Shown here one piece after another: positions 26,303 to 33,485 of a stretch of 41,086 nucleotides of DNA. Each line of letters opens with the position of its first letter. The stretch's first letter is position 1. The notes beneath the pieces were generated by a model. It was not told where the DNA came from. It was given only the letters and a program-made list of their open reading frames with translations, and did no database searches. This DNA is from an uncultured Hyphomicrobiaceae bacterium (GTDB lineage Bacteria > Pseudomonadota > Alphaproteobacteria > Rhizobiales > CAMYJA01), in the NCBI GenBank assembly GCA_947258705.1, contig CAMYJA010000015.1, positions 1 to 41,086 on the forward strand, read 5' to 3'. The position numbers and the translations under genes were made by a program.

Positions 26303-27297
26303 GCAGCTCCCGCTTCGGCGTTAAAATCGGCGATGAGCTTGATGACCTCATCGGCGTGCGGGTTCTGGCAGAGTTGCCGCCGCCAGTATTTCCTGCGGTC
26401 GATGGCGAGCGGCGATTTATCGACATACCAGCCAAGGTGTTTTCGCGCAGCGCGAATGCCGATGTCGCGGCCGTAATGGCTGAGCGTTTCGTCATAATGG
26501 GTGGCGATCATATCGCATCGCTGCCGCCATGATGACGGCTCGGCGTCAGTGCCGCCGTCCATGAGAGCCGCCGCGATCCGGCCGAGCAGCCAAGGCGCGC
26601 CTTGTGCGCCGCGGCCGATCATGACGCCGTCCGCGCCGGACAATTCGAGCATGTTCCTGGCGTCACCGACCGAACAGGCGTCGCCATTGGCGATGACAGG
26701 CACCGAGACGGCTTTTTTCACCCGGCGGATAAAGGCCCAGTCGGCCCTGCCCTTGTAAAACTGGCAGCGCGTGCGGCCATGGACCGTGATCATTGCGACG
26801 CCCGCGGATTCGGCGCGAGCGGCAATTTCCGGCGCGTTCAGTTCGTTCTCGTCCCAGCCCATGCGCATTTTCAGGGTGACCGGAACCTGCACCGCGCCGG
26901 TGACCGCCTCGATGAGAGAGAGCGCATGATCCGGGTCGCGCATCAGGGCCGATCCGGAGAGCCCGCGCGTGACCTGTTTGGCCGGACAGCCCATATTGAT
27001 GTCGATGATCTGGGCGCCCATGGCTTCGGCCTTTTTTGCCGCCTCGCCCATCCAATGCGCCTGGCGGCCGGCAAGCTGCACGGCAAACGGGGTAATGTCC
27101 GCGCCCTTGAGTTTCAGCAGAGCCTCGTCATGGTCGTCGCATAATTGCTCGCTGGCGATCATCTCGGAAAAGACCAGCCCGGCGCCCGTGCGGCTGGCCA
27201 GATTGCGAAAGGGCAAATCCGTTATGCCGGACATCGGTGCGAGCAGCACATTGTTCTTGAGTGTGAGGGTGCCGATATTTATAGGTTTCAGGTGCAT
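26293..27297 (-). CDS. dusB: tRNA-dihydrouridine synthase DusB (NifR3)
   Basis: The protein has 334 residues forming an FMN-binding TIM barrel. [12 protein letters not shown] begins the barrel, [20 protein letters not shown] carries the catalytic Cys104, and [12 protein letters not shown] plus [17 protein letters not shown] and [21 protein letters not shown] form the FMN-phosphate site. It reduces uridines in the tRNA D-loop. It is the first gene of the ntr operon. In alphaproteobacteria it was long called nifR3 because of this position. The start ATGCACCTGAAACC has no nearby alternative. Confidence 0.96.
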   Translation of the reverse strand: MHLKPINIGTLTLKNNVLLAPMSGITDLPFRNLASRTGAGLVFSEMIASEQLCDDHDEALLKLKGADITPFAVQLAGRQAHWMGEAAKKAEAMGAQIIDINMGCPAKQVTRGLSGSALMRDPDHALSLIEAVTGAVQVPVTLKMRMGWDENELNAPEIAARAESAGVAMITVHGRTRCQFYKGRADWAFIRRVKKAVSVPVIANGDACSVGDARNMLELSGADGVMIGRGAQGAPWLLGRIAAALMDGGTDAEPSSWRQRCDMIATHYDETLSHYGRDIGIRAARKHLGWYVDKSPLAIDRRKYWRRQLCQNPHADEVIKLIADFNAEAGAACQ

Positions 27298-27519
27298 AAA
27301 CGCGCGATCATGATCTTTTTGGGGAATTGCTTATAAATTAGGCATGATTTGTTTTTGTGCATATTTTAGGCAGCATATCGGTGAATGTTGCACTGCGCAA
27401 TAAAAATTTTGGCCCATGTGACCAATTGTTGCAGGGTCAGCGTGCAAAAGCCAGCTTCGAGCGATACTGCCCGCCCCGTTGGATAACCGGGCAAGGGCGC
27501 CCGTGAAAAAGGTTTCGGA

Positions 27520-28737
27520 ATGAACATAGCCGTATTGATTGTCGCTGCCGGACGCGGATCCAGGATGGGCGGCGGGGCGTTGCCGAAGCAGTTTCGCCGG
27601 ATCGGGAATGCGCCCATGCTCAGCCATGTGCTGGAGCGTTTCGCCACGCTCCGGGCGGTCGACCGGATCGTGCTGGTGATCCACCCTGACGACCGGGCGC
27701 GTGTCGAGGAACTGGCCGAACATCTGCCGCCCGGAAAAGTGATGCTCGTCGCGGGCGGGGCGACACGGCAAAGCTCGGTTCTCGCGGGGCTGGAGGCGCT
27801 TGAAACGCATGCGCCGGACGCGGTGCTTATACATGATGGTGCGCGCCCGTTCGTATCGCACGAACTGTGCGAGCGGGTGATCGCCGCGCTCGATGAGTTT
27901 CAGGGCGCCGTGCCCGCCCTGCCCGTTGCCGATACGCTGAAAATGGTCGATGACGGCACAGATAGCAGTTTTCACACTCTGGACCGCAGCAAGATCTATG
28001 GCGCGCAGACGCCGCAGGGCTTTCTCTTCCGCGACATACTCGATGCCCACCGCAAGGCACATGCATCGAAACGCGACGATTTTACCGACGACGCCTCGAT
28101 CGGCGAATGGAGCGGACTAGCACTCAAGCTTGTCGCGGGCGAGGAGGCCAACAGGAAAATAACCACGGGTGAAGATTTGCTCGCGGCCGATCTGAAGCAG
28201 AAAATGGGGGATGTTTTGCCGCAAAATGAGGATGACAGGCTTGAGTACCGCACGGGGTCGGGTTTCGACGTGCACCGTTTTGGCGAAGGCTCCGAGGTGA
28301 CGTTGTGCGGTCTGGCGATCCCTCATTCGCGCGGGCTGAAGGGCCACTCGGACGCGGATGTGGGGCTGCATGCCCTGACGGATGCGGTGCTGGGGGCGAT
28401 CGGCGATGGCGATATCGGCACGCATTTTCCTCCCACGGATGTGAGATGGAAGAATGCGGCATCCGACCAGTTTCTCGCCCATGCGGTGGAACGGGTGCGC
28501 GCACGGGGCGGTTCGATTGCGCATGTGGACGTGACGCTTATATGCGAGGCGCCGAAAATCGGTCCGCACAGGCCGGCCATGGTCGCACGCCTGAGTGATA
28601 TTCTGGAGATCGAACCGGACAGGATCAGCGTCAAGGCAACCACGACGGAAGGGCTCGGCTTTGCCGGCCGGGGCGAAGGCATCGCCGCCATGGCGAGCGC
28701 AACGGTGGCTTTGCCGTTGCAGAAGCTGGGCGCCTAG
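27520..28737 (+). CDS. ispDF: Bifunctional MEP-pathway enzyme IspD/IspF
   Basis: The protein has 405 residues and is a fusion of two isoprenoid-pathway enzymes. The IspD part (about 1-230) has the CTP loop AAGRGSRMGGGALPKQF, plus IHDGARPFV and YGAQTPQGF. It makes CDP-methylerythritol. The IspF part (about 243-400) begins RTGSGFDVHRFGEG with zinc ligands of the DxH type, followed by GHSDADVGLHALTDAVLGAIGDGDIGTHFP and KATTTEGLGFAGRGEG. It makes the cyclic diphosphate. The fusion is typical of alphaproteobacteria. It is divergent from dusB across a 222-base spacer. Confidence 0.97.
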   Translation: MNIAVLIVAAGRGSRMGGGALPKQFRRIGNAPMLSHVLERFATLRAVDRIVLVIHPDDRARVEELAEHLPPGKVMLVAGGATRQSSVLAGLEALETHAPDAVLIHDGARPFVSHELCERVIAALDEFQGAVPALPVADTLKMVDDGTDSSFHTLDRSKIYGAQTPQGFLFRDILDAHRKAHASKRDDFTDDASIGEWSGLALKLVAGEEANRKITTGEDLLAADLKQKMGDVLPQNEDDRLEYRTGSGFDVHRFGEGSEVTLCGLAIPHSRGLKGHSDADVGLHALTDAVLGAIGDGDIGTHFPPTDVRWKNAASDQFLAHAVERVRARGGSIAHVDVTLICEAPKIGPHRPAMVARLSDILEIEPDRISVKATTTEGLGFAGRGEGIAAMASATVALPLQKLGA

Positions 28738-28748
28738 CGCGAGGCGCC
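28729..28748 (+). other. GC-rich hairpin overlapping the ispDF stop codon
   Basis: GGCGCCT and AGGCGCC form a perfect 7-bp stem around a 6-base loop. The TAG stop (28735-28737) lies within it. No T run follows, so it is not a standard intrinsic terminator. It may protect the 3' end of the mRNA. Confidence 0.35.
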
Positions 28749-28827
28749 GGGCGTCATGGGCTGGGTGTTGCAGAATGCCCGCAGCCTGACAAATTTCACA
28801 AAAAAGGCTTTACGAATCAGTCTCCCA

Positions 28828-28849
28828 CTTGTTGTATAGACACGACTAG
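28828..28849. promoter_or_regulatory. Imperfect dyad upstream of the MarR gene
   Basis: The 22-base segment starting CTTGTTGTATA and ending GACACGACTAG is an imperfect palindrome (CT-GT-GT-T pairs symmetrically) 24 bases before the marR-type start codon. Its position and size suit an autoregulatory MarR operator overlapping the promoter. The pairing is seen; the role is inferred. Confidence 0.4.
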
Positions 28850-28872
28850 AGGGAAAAAAGGGACTGAAAAAA

Positions 28873-29343
28873 ATGATGAAAGACGGAAATATCGCCAGCC
28901 TGTCCGCGGCTGAAATCGGAGCCTCGGCATCGGCAAACTGTATCGCACTCCGTGTGCGGCGGATGAGCCGTATCATTACACGCATTTATGACGACGCCTT
29001 GCGTCCTTACGGCATCACGGCCAGCCAATATACGCTGCTCACGATCCTGGCGCAGCAGGACGGCATTACCGCGGTGGAAATCGGCCATGATCTGGATATT
29101 GAAAAGTCGACCCTGAGCAGAAACCTGAAACGGCTCGTTGCACTCGGCCTCATTGAGATGGATGCGCCGGCTGGACGGCGCGGGCGCGGGCTGCATTTGA
29201 CGGCCACCGGCGAAGAAGTCGTCAAGCTGGCCTTTCCGGTGTGGAACACGACCCAGGAGCGGGTTAAATCCATTGTCGGTTCGGATATTGCGGGGCAGGT
29301 CGACGGTCTTTTGGGGTCGGTTGAAAAGCTGGCCGCTGCATAA
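28873..29343 (+). CDS. MarR-family transcriptional regulator
   Basis: The protein has 156 residues. It has the MarR winged helix-turn-helix: dimer helix CIALRVRRMSRIITRIYDDALRPYGIT, helix-turn-helix ASQYTLLTILAQQDGITAVEIGHDLDIEKSTLSRNLKRLVALGLI, wing EMDAPAGRRGRGLHLTATG, and a C-terminal dimer helix. Such proteins are repressors released by small phenolic or oxidative ligands. The target is unknown. Two adjacent ATGs (28873, 28876) follow AAGGGA. A dyad at 28828-28849 suggests autoregulation. The cinA-like gene follows after 36 bases and may be co-transcribed. Confidence 0.9.
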   Translation: MMKDGNIASLSAAEIGASASANCIALRVRRMSRIITRIYDDALRPYGITASQYTLLTILAQQDGITAVEIGHDLDIEKSTLSRNLKRLVALGLIEMDAPAGRRGRGLHLTATGEEVVKLAFPVWNTTQERVKSIVGSDIAGQVDGLLGSVEKLAAA

Positions 29344-29379
29344 GCGGGCGACGTCCGCCAAAGTCTGAAGGACAGATCC

Positions 29380-29916
29380 ATGCCGTTATCCACCGGCAAC
29401 GACCTTTTGACAATGCGCGCGTCCGATTTGATTGACCTGCTGAGAGCGAAATCGCTGATGCTGACATGCGCGGAGTCCTGCACGGGAGGCATGCTCTCGT
29501 CGCTCGTGACGGATATTCCAGGCTCATCGGATGTGTTCGACCGCGGTTTCGTGACCTATTCCAATGACGCCAAGATGGAGATGCTCGGCGTGCCCGCCGG
29601 GCTGATCGACCGGTTCGGCGCTGTCAGCCGGGAGGTCGCGACGGCCATGGCCGAAGGTGCGATCGCGCATTCGAAGGCACAGATTTCCATCGCGATAACG
29701 GGCATTGCGGGTCCGGGCGGCGGCACGACAGAGAAGCCCGTCGGGCTTGTGCATTTCGGCGCCTGCAGAATAGAACCGGACAGCCCCGACCGCAGGTCCG
29801 CTTGCGATCCGATACATGTGGAGCGGCGCTTTGGCGATATTGCACGCGATCAGGTGCGGCTTGCAGCGGTCGGCGCCGGGCTTGATATTCTCAACGACCT
29901 GATCGCCGGTTCCTAG
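29380..29916 (+). CDS. pncC: CinA-C/PncC nicotinamide-nucleotide amidohydrolase
   Basis: The protein has 178 residues, the size of the stand-alone CinA C-terminal domain. LTCAESCTGGMLSSLVTDIPGSSDVFDRGFVTYSN and the loop ITGIAGPGGGTTEKPVGLVHFG are diagnostic, including the catalytic Ser and Lys region. It deamidates NMN to nicotinate mononucleotide in pyridine-nucleotide recycling. There is no N-terminal MoCF/COG1058 domain. ATG 29380 follows AAGGACAG. It converges with the COQ10-like gene, with 39 bases between stop codons that include 16-bp tandem repeats. Confidence 0.9.
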   Translation: MPLSTGNDLLTMRASDLIDLLRAKSLMLTCAESCTGGMLSSLVTDIPGSSDVFDRGFVTYSNDAKMEMLGVPAGLIDRFGAVSREVATAMAEGAIAHSKAQISIAITGIAGPGGGTTEKPVGLVHFGACRIEPDSPDRRSACDPIHVERRFGDIARDQVRLAAVGAGLDILNDLIAGS

Positions 29917-29928
29917 CCGGCATCCGGA

Positions 29929-29976
29929 TGCCAATGCGGCTAATTGCCAATGCGGCTAGCTGTCAACGCGGCCGTA
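29929..29976. repeat. Three 16-bp tandem copies spanning the coq10 stop codon
   Basis: Units TGCCAATGCGGCTAAT (29929-29944), TGCCAATGCGGCTAGC (29945-29960) and the diverged TGTCAACGCGGCCGTA (29961-29976). The last two overlap the final codons and TAG stop of the COQ10-like gene (minus strand). Outward copies therefore repeat the stop-codon region. Confidence 0.7.
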
Positions 29977-30477
29977 TATCCGGTCGGCGCGTGCCTCGAA
30001 CGCCTTGATGAACCTGCGCACGACCTTGTCGAAAACGGGTCCGACCATAAGCTGGACCGCGCGTTTTCGAAATTCATAGGCGATAAAAAACTCGACCTCG
30101 GTTCCGCCCTTCTCGCCGTCGTGAAATTGCCAGCGGTTCTCGAGATGGCTGAACGGACCATCGAGGTATTCGACCAGAATCTCAGGCGTGGCAGGGTCGA
30201 GGGCGACGCGGCTGCGGAAGGTTTCACGAAATAATTTATAGGCCATGGTCATGTCCGCGATGACAATTTCACTGCCCTTCGCAGTACCCTTCGCAGCGCC
30301 CGCCTCAGCGCCCGCATCAGCGCCCGCATCAGCGGGTTTCCCGGCCGGTTGGCGCTCGACGATTTGCAGGTCTTCGCAGAGGGGGACGAATTGCGGGTAG
30401 GCCTCGATGTCGGCAATCAGGGCAAACATCCTGGCGGGTGAATGGCCGACCCATTGACGGGTGTGAAACCGGTTCAT
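29956..30477 (-). CDS. COQ10/RatA-like START-domain ubiquinone-binding protein
   Basis: The protein has 173 residues. The START/polyketide-cyclase fold is recognised by HTRQWVGHSPARMFALIADIEAYPQFVPLCEDLQIVER, ending with VGPVFDKVVRRFIKAFEARADRIYG. Homologues (mitochondrial COQ10, bacterial RatA/YfjG) bind ubiquinone and support respiration. The loop after the first strand contains a low-complexity insertion of A-D-A-G and A-K-G units. It starts 1 base after the lipA stop (TGA-C-ATG), so it is translationally coupled to lipA. ATG 30487-30489 (MPGDMN) is an alternative start. Confidence 0.85.
   Translation of the reverse strand: MNRFHTRQWVGHSPARMFALIADIEAYPQFVPLCEDLQIVERQPAGKPADAGADAGAEAGAAKGTAKGSEIVIADMTMAYKLFRETFRSRVALDPATPEILVEYLDGPFSHLENRWQFHDGEKGGTEVEFFIAYEFRKRAVQLMVGPVFDKVVRRFIKAFEARADRIYGRVDS
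30275..30331. repeat. 12-bp tandem repeats inside the COQ10-like gene
   Basis: Three copies of GCGCCCGCMTCA (30296-30307, 30308-30319, 30320-30331) follow two copies of CCCTTCGCAGTA-type units. On the minus strand they encode Ala-Asp-Ala-Gly / Ala-Glu-Ala-Gly and Ala-Lys-Gly-Thr units in a surface loop. Confidence 0.75.
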
Positions 30478-30478
30478 G

Positions 30479-31477
30479 TCACCGGGCATTTGCCGCCTGG
30501 CGCGCGGTCCGCAATTTCGCGAATTCTTCACCGGCGTGATGAGATGAACGGGTGAGCGGGCTCGACTGAACGAGCAGAAAGCCCTTGGACATGCCGACCG
30601 TGGCAAAGGCATCGAACTCCTCGGGCGTGACGAAACGTTCAATGGCGGCATGTTTGCGCGTGGGCTGCAAATACTGGCCGATGGTCATGAAGTCCACATC
30701 CGCCGTGCGCAGATCGTCCATGAGCTGAAGGACTTCGTTGCGCGTTTCGCCCAGCCCCACCATGATGCCGGATTTTGTGAACATGTCCGGATCGAGTTCC
30801 TTCACACGCTCGAGCAGGCGGATCGAATGATAATAGCGGGCGCCGGGACGGATGGAGAGATATAGCGAGGGAACGGTTTCGAGATTGTGGTTGAACACAT
30901 CGGGCCCGGCGGCGACCACTGTTTCGAGCGCGCCCGGTTTGCGGAGGAAATCAGGCGTGAGGATTTCGATGGTGGTGGTCTTCGAGGCGGCACGGATGGC
31001 CTGGATCGTTTCGGCAAAATGCTGTGCGCCGCCGTCGTCGAGGTCGTCGCGGTCCACCGATGTGATGACCACGTGTTCGAGCCCGAGGGCCGAAACGGCT
31101 TGCGCCACATGCGCCGGCTCATCCGGATCGAGAGCGCCGGGCAGACCGGTCCGCACATTGCAGAACGCACAGGCCCGTGTGCAGGTGTCGCCCATGATCA
31201 TCATGGTGGCGTGACGCTTCGACCAGCATTCGCCGATATTCGGGCATCCGGCCTCCTCGCATACGGTGTTCAAACCTTTTTCGCGAACGATGCGCCGGGT
31301 TTCGGAATAGACGGCCGAGCCCGGCGCCTTGACACGGATCCAGTCCGGCTTGCGCAGCAGGGCCGTATCGGGATTGCCCGCCTTTTCGGGGTGGCGCGGA
31401 CGCGCGGGCGAACCGTTCTGCCCCTGCCCGTCACCCGGCCCGCGGCCGCCGCGGTTTTTGTCGATAATCGTAACCAT
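30479..31477 (-). CDS. lipA: Lipoyl synthase LipA
   Basis: The protein has 332 residues and is a radical-SAM enzyme that inserts two sulfurs into octanoyl-protein. The auxiliary cluster cysteines are Cys73, Cys78 and Cys84 ([13 protein letters not shown]). The SAM-cluster motif CxxxCxxC is Cys99, Cys103 and Cys106 (CTRACAFC). The C-terminal RSSxxA-type serine motif, which ligates the auxiliary cluster, appears as [15 protein letters not shown] Gly/Arg-rich N-terminal tail of about 40 residues precedes the core. It provides the cofactor for the PdhB and PdhC lipoyl domains encoded upstream and is the upstream partner of the COQ10-like gene. Confidence 0.96.
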   Translation of the reverse strand: MVTIIDKNRGGRGPGDGQGQNGSPARPRHPEKAGNPDTALLRKPDWIRVKAPGSAVYSETRRIVREKGLNTVCEEAGCPNIGECWSKRHATMMIMGDTCTRACAFCNVRTGLPGALDPDEPAHVAQAVSALGLEHVVITSVDRDDLDDGGAQHFAETIQAIRAASKTTTIEILTPDFLRKPGALETVVAAGPDVFNHNLETVPSLYLSIRPGARYYHSIRLLERVKELDPDMFTKSGIMVGLGETRNEVLQLMDDLRTADVDFMTIGQYLQPTRKHAAIERFVTPEEFDAFATVGMSKGFLLVQSSPLTRSSHHAGEEFAKLRTARQAANAR

Positions 31478-31505
31478 GGTTCCCGTTCAAATGTCAGACT
31501 GGTTT

Positions 31506-32669
31506 TCAGGCCTGCTCGGGACCAAATTTATCCCGGAACAGGAGAAACAGGGCGCCGGCGCCGAAAATAATCGTCAAGGCTAAAATCAGGCCTCCAACAT
31601 AAGGCACTATGGAGCCAATTGCGATGAGAAAAAGCCCCGCGAGGAGGCTCAAAATGCGCTGGTTCACGCTCATCCGGTCGCCGGCCCGGTTAAAAATCCA
31701 TTCGCCAATGGCAAAACCGGAGCTGGTGAGCGCGAGCAGGACGATCAGGGGCAAGGTCATCATGAGCGCGGCGGCGAGCGGTGCGCCAAGGACGGTCAAA
31801 ACGAGCAATGCCACGATGAGCGGAATGCCGAGGAGGCCGACAATACCCCAAATGCCGCTTTTCACCGGCTGTTCGACCAGCCGATCGATGGTTTTTTCAA
31901 CACCGCCACGGGCGAGGCCAAGGCTGAAAAGTCCTGTAATGAAAGCTCCAGCCATGACCAGGGCAGCGAATGCGATCCGGCTCATCAGTCCACCGCCGTG
32001 AGAGCGGCGCATGACCTCCCATTGCGGCAGGCTTTCGATGGTGACCGTGCCGGAAATAGCGGCGCCGGCTGAAATGTCCGGTTGGCCGATGGTATGGATG
32101 ACAACGTCGCCATTGATGCGCGCCCTGTCGGTGATTTTGACATGCGGCGCCCGGATCATCAGGCCGGTTTTTGCCGAGCCCGAAAAAACGACTTCGCGAC
32201 CCTCAAGGTCGACCGGCCCGAGTGCTGCGCCCTTAAAGCTCACCTGATCGCCCGAGGCATGGATTTTTTTGCTGATGGCGGTGTTCTCCCCGATCTCTAT
32301 GTCGGCGCCCAGGATGGAGACGGCGCCGCCAACAAATGCGTTGAGAAGGATTTTGGCGCCCCAGATATCGGCGTTGCGGGATATTTCACCTGAAATGTCG
32401 ATATCGGCGCCCACGGCCCAGAGGTCATCGCCGATGTCGCCGTCGACTTTGACGATTGCGCCCATAAGCCGGGCATTCTGACTGATCGTGCCCTTGACGG
32501 CTATTTCGGCGCCGGCGGCGTAAATGGGGCCGCGGTTCTTGCCATCGATCTCGACCTTGGCGCCGAAACGGCGTAGCCCGCCGGTCTCTCCGGCCAGGCT
32601 GTCAACGGCCAATGCCATAAGGAACGACAGGCCGAGCGTCAGAGTCGTGGTGAACCTGAAACGCCTCAT
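31506..32669 (-). CDS. Exported repeat protein with C-terminal membrane domain, unknown
   Basis: The protein has 387 residues. After a signal peptide (LTLGLSFLMALAVDSLAGE), residues about 30-220 are short hydrophobic repeats of the bactofilin/beta-solenoid type (GAEIAVKGTISQNARLMGAIVKVDGDIGDDLWAVGADIDISGEIS). The C-terminal half has four or five membrane helices (IAFAALVMAGAFITGLFSLGLA, GIWGIVGLLGIPLIVALLVLTVLG, LAAALMMTLPLIVLLALTS, ILSLLAGLFLIAIGSIVPYVGGLILALTIIFGAGALFLLF). This layout is seen in uncharacterised polymer-forming-like membrane proteins. A periplasmic solenoid anchored in the inner membrane is inferred. It lies 28 bases upstream of lipA on the same strand. The function is unknown. 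Confidence 0.75.
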   Translation of the reverse strand: MRRFRFTTTLTLGLSFLMALAVDSLAGETGGLRRFGAKVEIDGKNRGPIYAAGAEIAVKGTISQNARLMGAIVKVDGDIGDDLWAVGADIDISGEISRNADIWGAKILLNAFVGGAVSILGADIEIGENTAISKKIHASGDQVSFKGAALGPVDLEGREVVFSGSAKTGLMIRAPHVKITDRARINGDVVIHTIGQPDISAGAAISGTVTIESLPQWEVMRRSHGGGLMSRIAFAALVMAGAFITGLFSLGLARGGVEKTIDRLVEQPVKSGIWGIVGLLGIPLIVALLVLTVLGAPLAAALMMTLPLIVLLALTSSGFAIGEWIFNRAGDRMSVNQRILSLLAGLFLIAIGSIVPYVGGLILALTIIFGAGALFLLFRDKFGPEQA

Positions 32670-32702
32670 TCTCCGCCTCCCTCGTCACATGCAGTAGAGC
32701 AC

Positions 32703-32765
32703 GCAATTCATTGCTAGCAATTCATCGCTCGCGAACTATCACTTGTGATTTATCACATGTGATTA
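32703..32765. repeat. Two neighbouring pairs of 14-bp tandem repeats
   Basis: GCAATTCATTGCTA/GCAATTCATCGCTC at 32703-32716 and 32717-32730. ATCACTTGTGATTT/ATCACATGTGATTA at 32738-32751 and 32752-32765. The second pair contains the palindromes TCACTTGTGA (near perfect) and TCACATGTGA (perfect). They lie 34-96 bases upstream of the solenoid-protein start codon, so an operator role is possible. Confidence 0.7.
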
Positions 32766-32927
32766 TTCTTTATCAGGAAAATCGCTGTCGGGGCAATTGG
32801 TGCGGCAATGGGGTCGGGATTGTAGAATGTATGCGGACAGTTGATTCAGCACTGTAACTTCATGTGTATGAAAATACTTAAATGTCGGGCAACCAGAAAA
32901 TCATCTGTTTCGTCAAATATTAAAAAT

Positions 32928-32958
32928 GATTTTCCCGCGAAGGCGGGAATCCAAGCGA
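32928..32958. repeat. Left inverted repeat of GIY-YIG cassette, dRS3-like core
   Basis: The palindromic core TTTCCCGCGAAGGCGGGAAT is at 32931-32950, with GAT before it and CCAAGCGA after it. It matches the right arm (33358-33388, reverse complement) at 28 of 31 positions. The core fits TTCCC-N8-GGGAA, similar to the neisserial dRS3 repeat. Confidence 0.8.
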
Positions 32959-32982
32959 CCATCCGCTTGATAAACATCCAGT

Positions 32983-33339
32983 GTGGCACGAGAGATTCAA
33001 AACACGCCGAGACACCCCAGCGTTTACATCCTTGCCAGCAGTGTGAACGGTACGCTTTACATCGGTGTCACTGCACGCTTGTTTGATCGCGCCATGATGC
33101 ACAGAGAAGGATCAGTCGAGGGGGGCACCAAGGATTACAATGTCCACCGGCTGGTCTATTATGAGATGCATGAAACGATGGCGGCGGCCCAGCTGCGCGA
33201 AAAACAACTCAAGAAATGGAAACGCTTGTGGAAGATTCGATTAATCGAAGAGATGAATCCCGAGTGGAGCGATCTTCTTGATGAAGCTGAGGAGATTTTA
33301 CGCTTTGGCCCTGGCGGTCAGGCCGATGCTCCGCACTGA
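32983..33339 (+). CDS. Small GIY-YIG nuclease-domain protein
   Basis: The protein has 118 residues and is a single-domain GIY-YIG protein (YhbQ/UPF0213-like). The motifs are present: VYILAS (Tyr15), LYIGVT (Tyr26, Gly28), LFDRAMMHR (Arg36, His40), and the metal-binding glutamate in LREKQLKKWKRLWK (Glu73), followed by NPEWSDL (Asn92). All expected catalytic residues seem intact. A GTG start at 32983 is used; no ATG lies upstream before the fold. The 20-residue acidic/Gly tail after SDL is an extension. It is the only plus-strand gene in this minus-strand block and is enclosed by a 31-bp inverted repeat, which suggests acquisition as a unit. Confidence 0.85.
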   Translation: MAREIQNTPRHPSVYILASSVNGTLYIGVTARLFDRAMMHREGSVEGGTKDYNVHRLVYYEMHETMAAAQLREKQLKKWKRLWKIRLIEEMNPEWSDLLDEAEEILRFGPGGQADAPH

Positions 33340-33357
33340 CCGATTGTTCGCTGAACC

Positions 33358-33388
33358 TTGCTTAGGTTCCCGCCTTCGCGGGAAAATC
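33358..33388. repeat. Right inverted repeat of GIY-YIG cassette
   Basis: The core GTTCCCGCCTTCGCGGGAAA is at 33366-33385. Its reverse complement matches the left arm at 19 of 20 core positions and 28 of 31 overall. It begins 18 bases after the nuclease stop codon. It can form a strong hairpin and may also end transcription of the nuclease gene or, from the other side, of lpd. A run of ten G (33392-33401) follows directly. Confidence 0.8.
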
Positions 33389-33485
33389 GGAGGGGGGGGG
33401 GAACTGGTGTCATTCTGGATGGTGGTCGGGGTGTCACACAGTCTGCGATATTCAGAGATCCGATTGATCAGCCGCGAACAGGGTA

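Larger units (their letters stand above)
32670..32982. other. Spacer upstream of the solenoid gene and GIY-YIG cassette
   Basis: No gene is visible. It contains two adjacent pairs of 14-bp tandem repeats (32703-32730 and 32738-32765) and the left arm of the inverted repeat (32928-32958). The stretch 32770-32925 is otherwise featureless and more AT-rich than the flanking genes. Confidence 0.5.

Noticed and set aside
27298-27519. A sigma54 (-24/-12) promoter or NtrC sites before dusB-ntrBC
   Set aside because: No TGGCAC-N5-TTGC pattern or TGCACC dyad is present; TTGGCCCATGTG has the wrong spacing.
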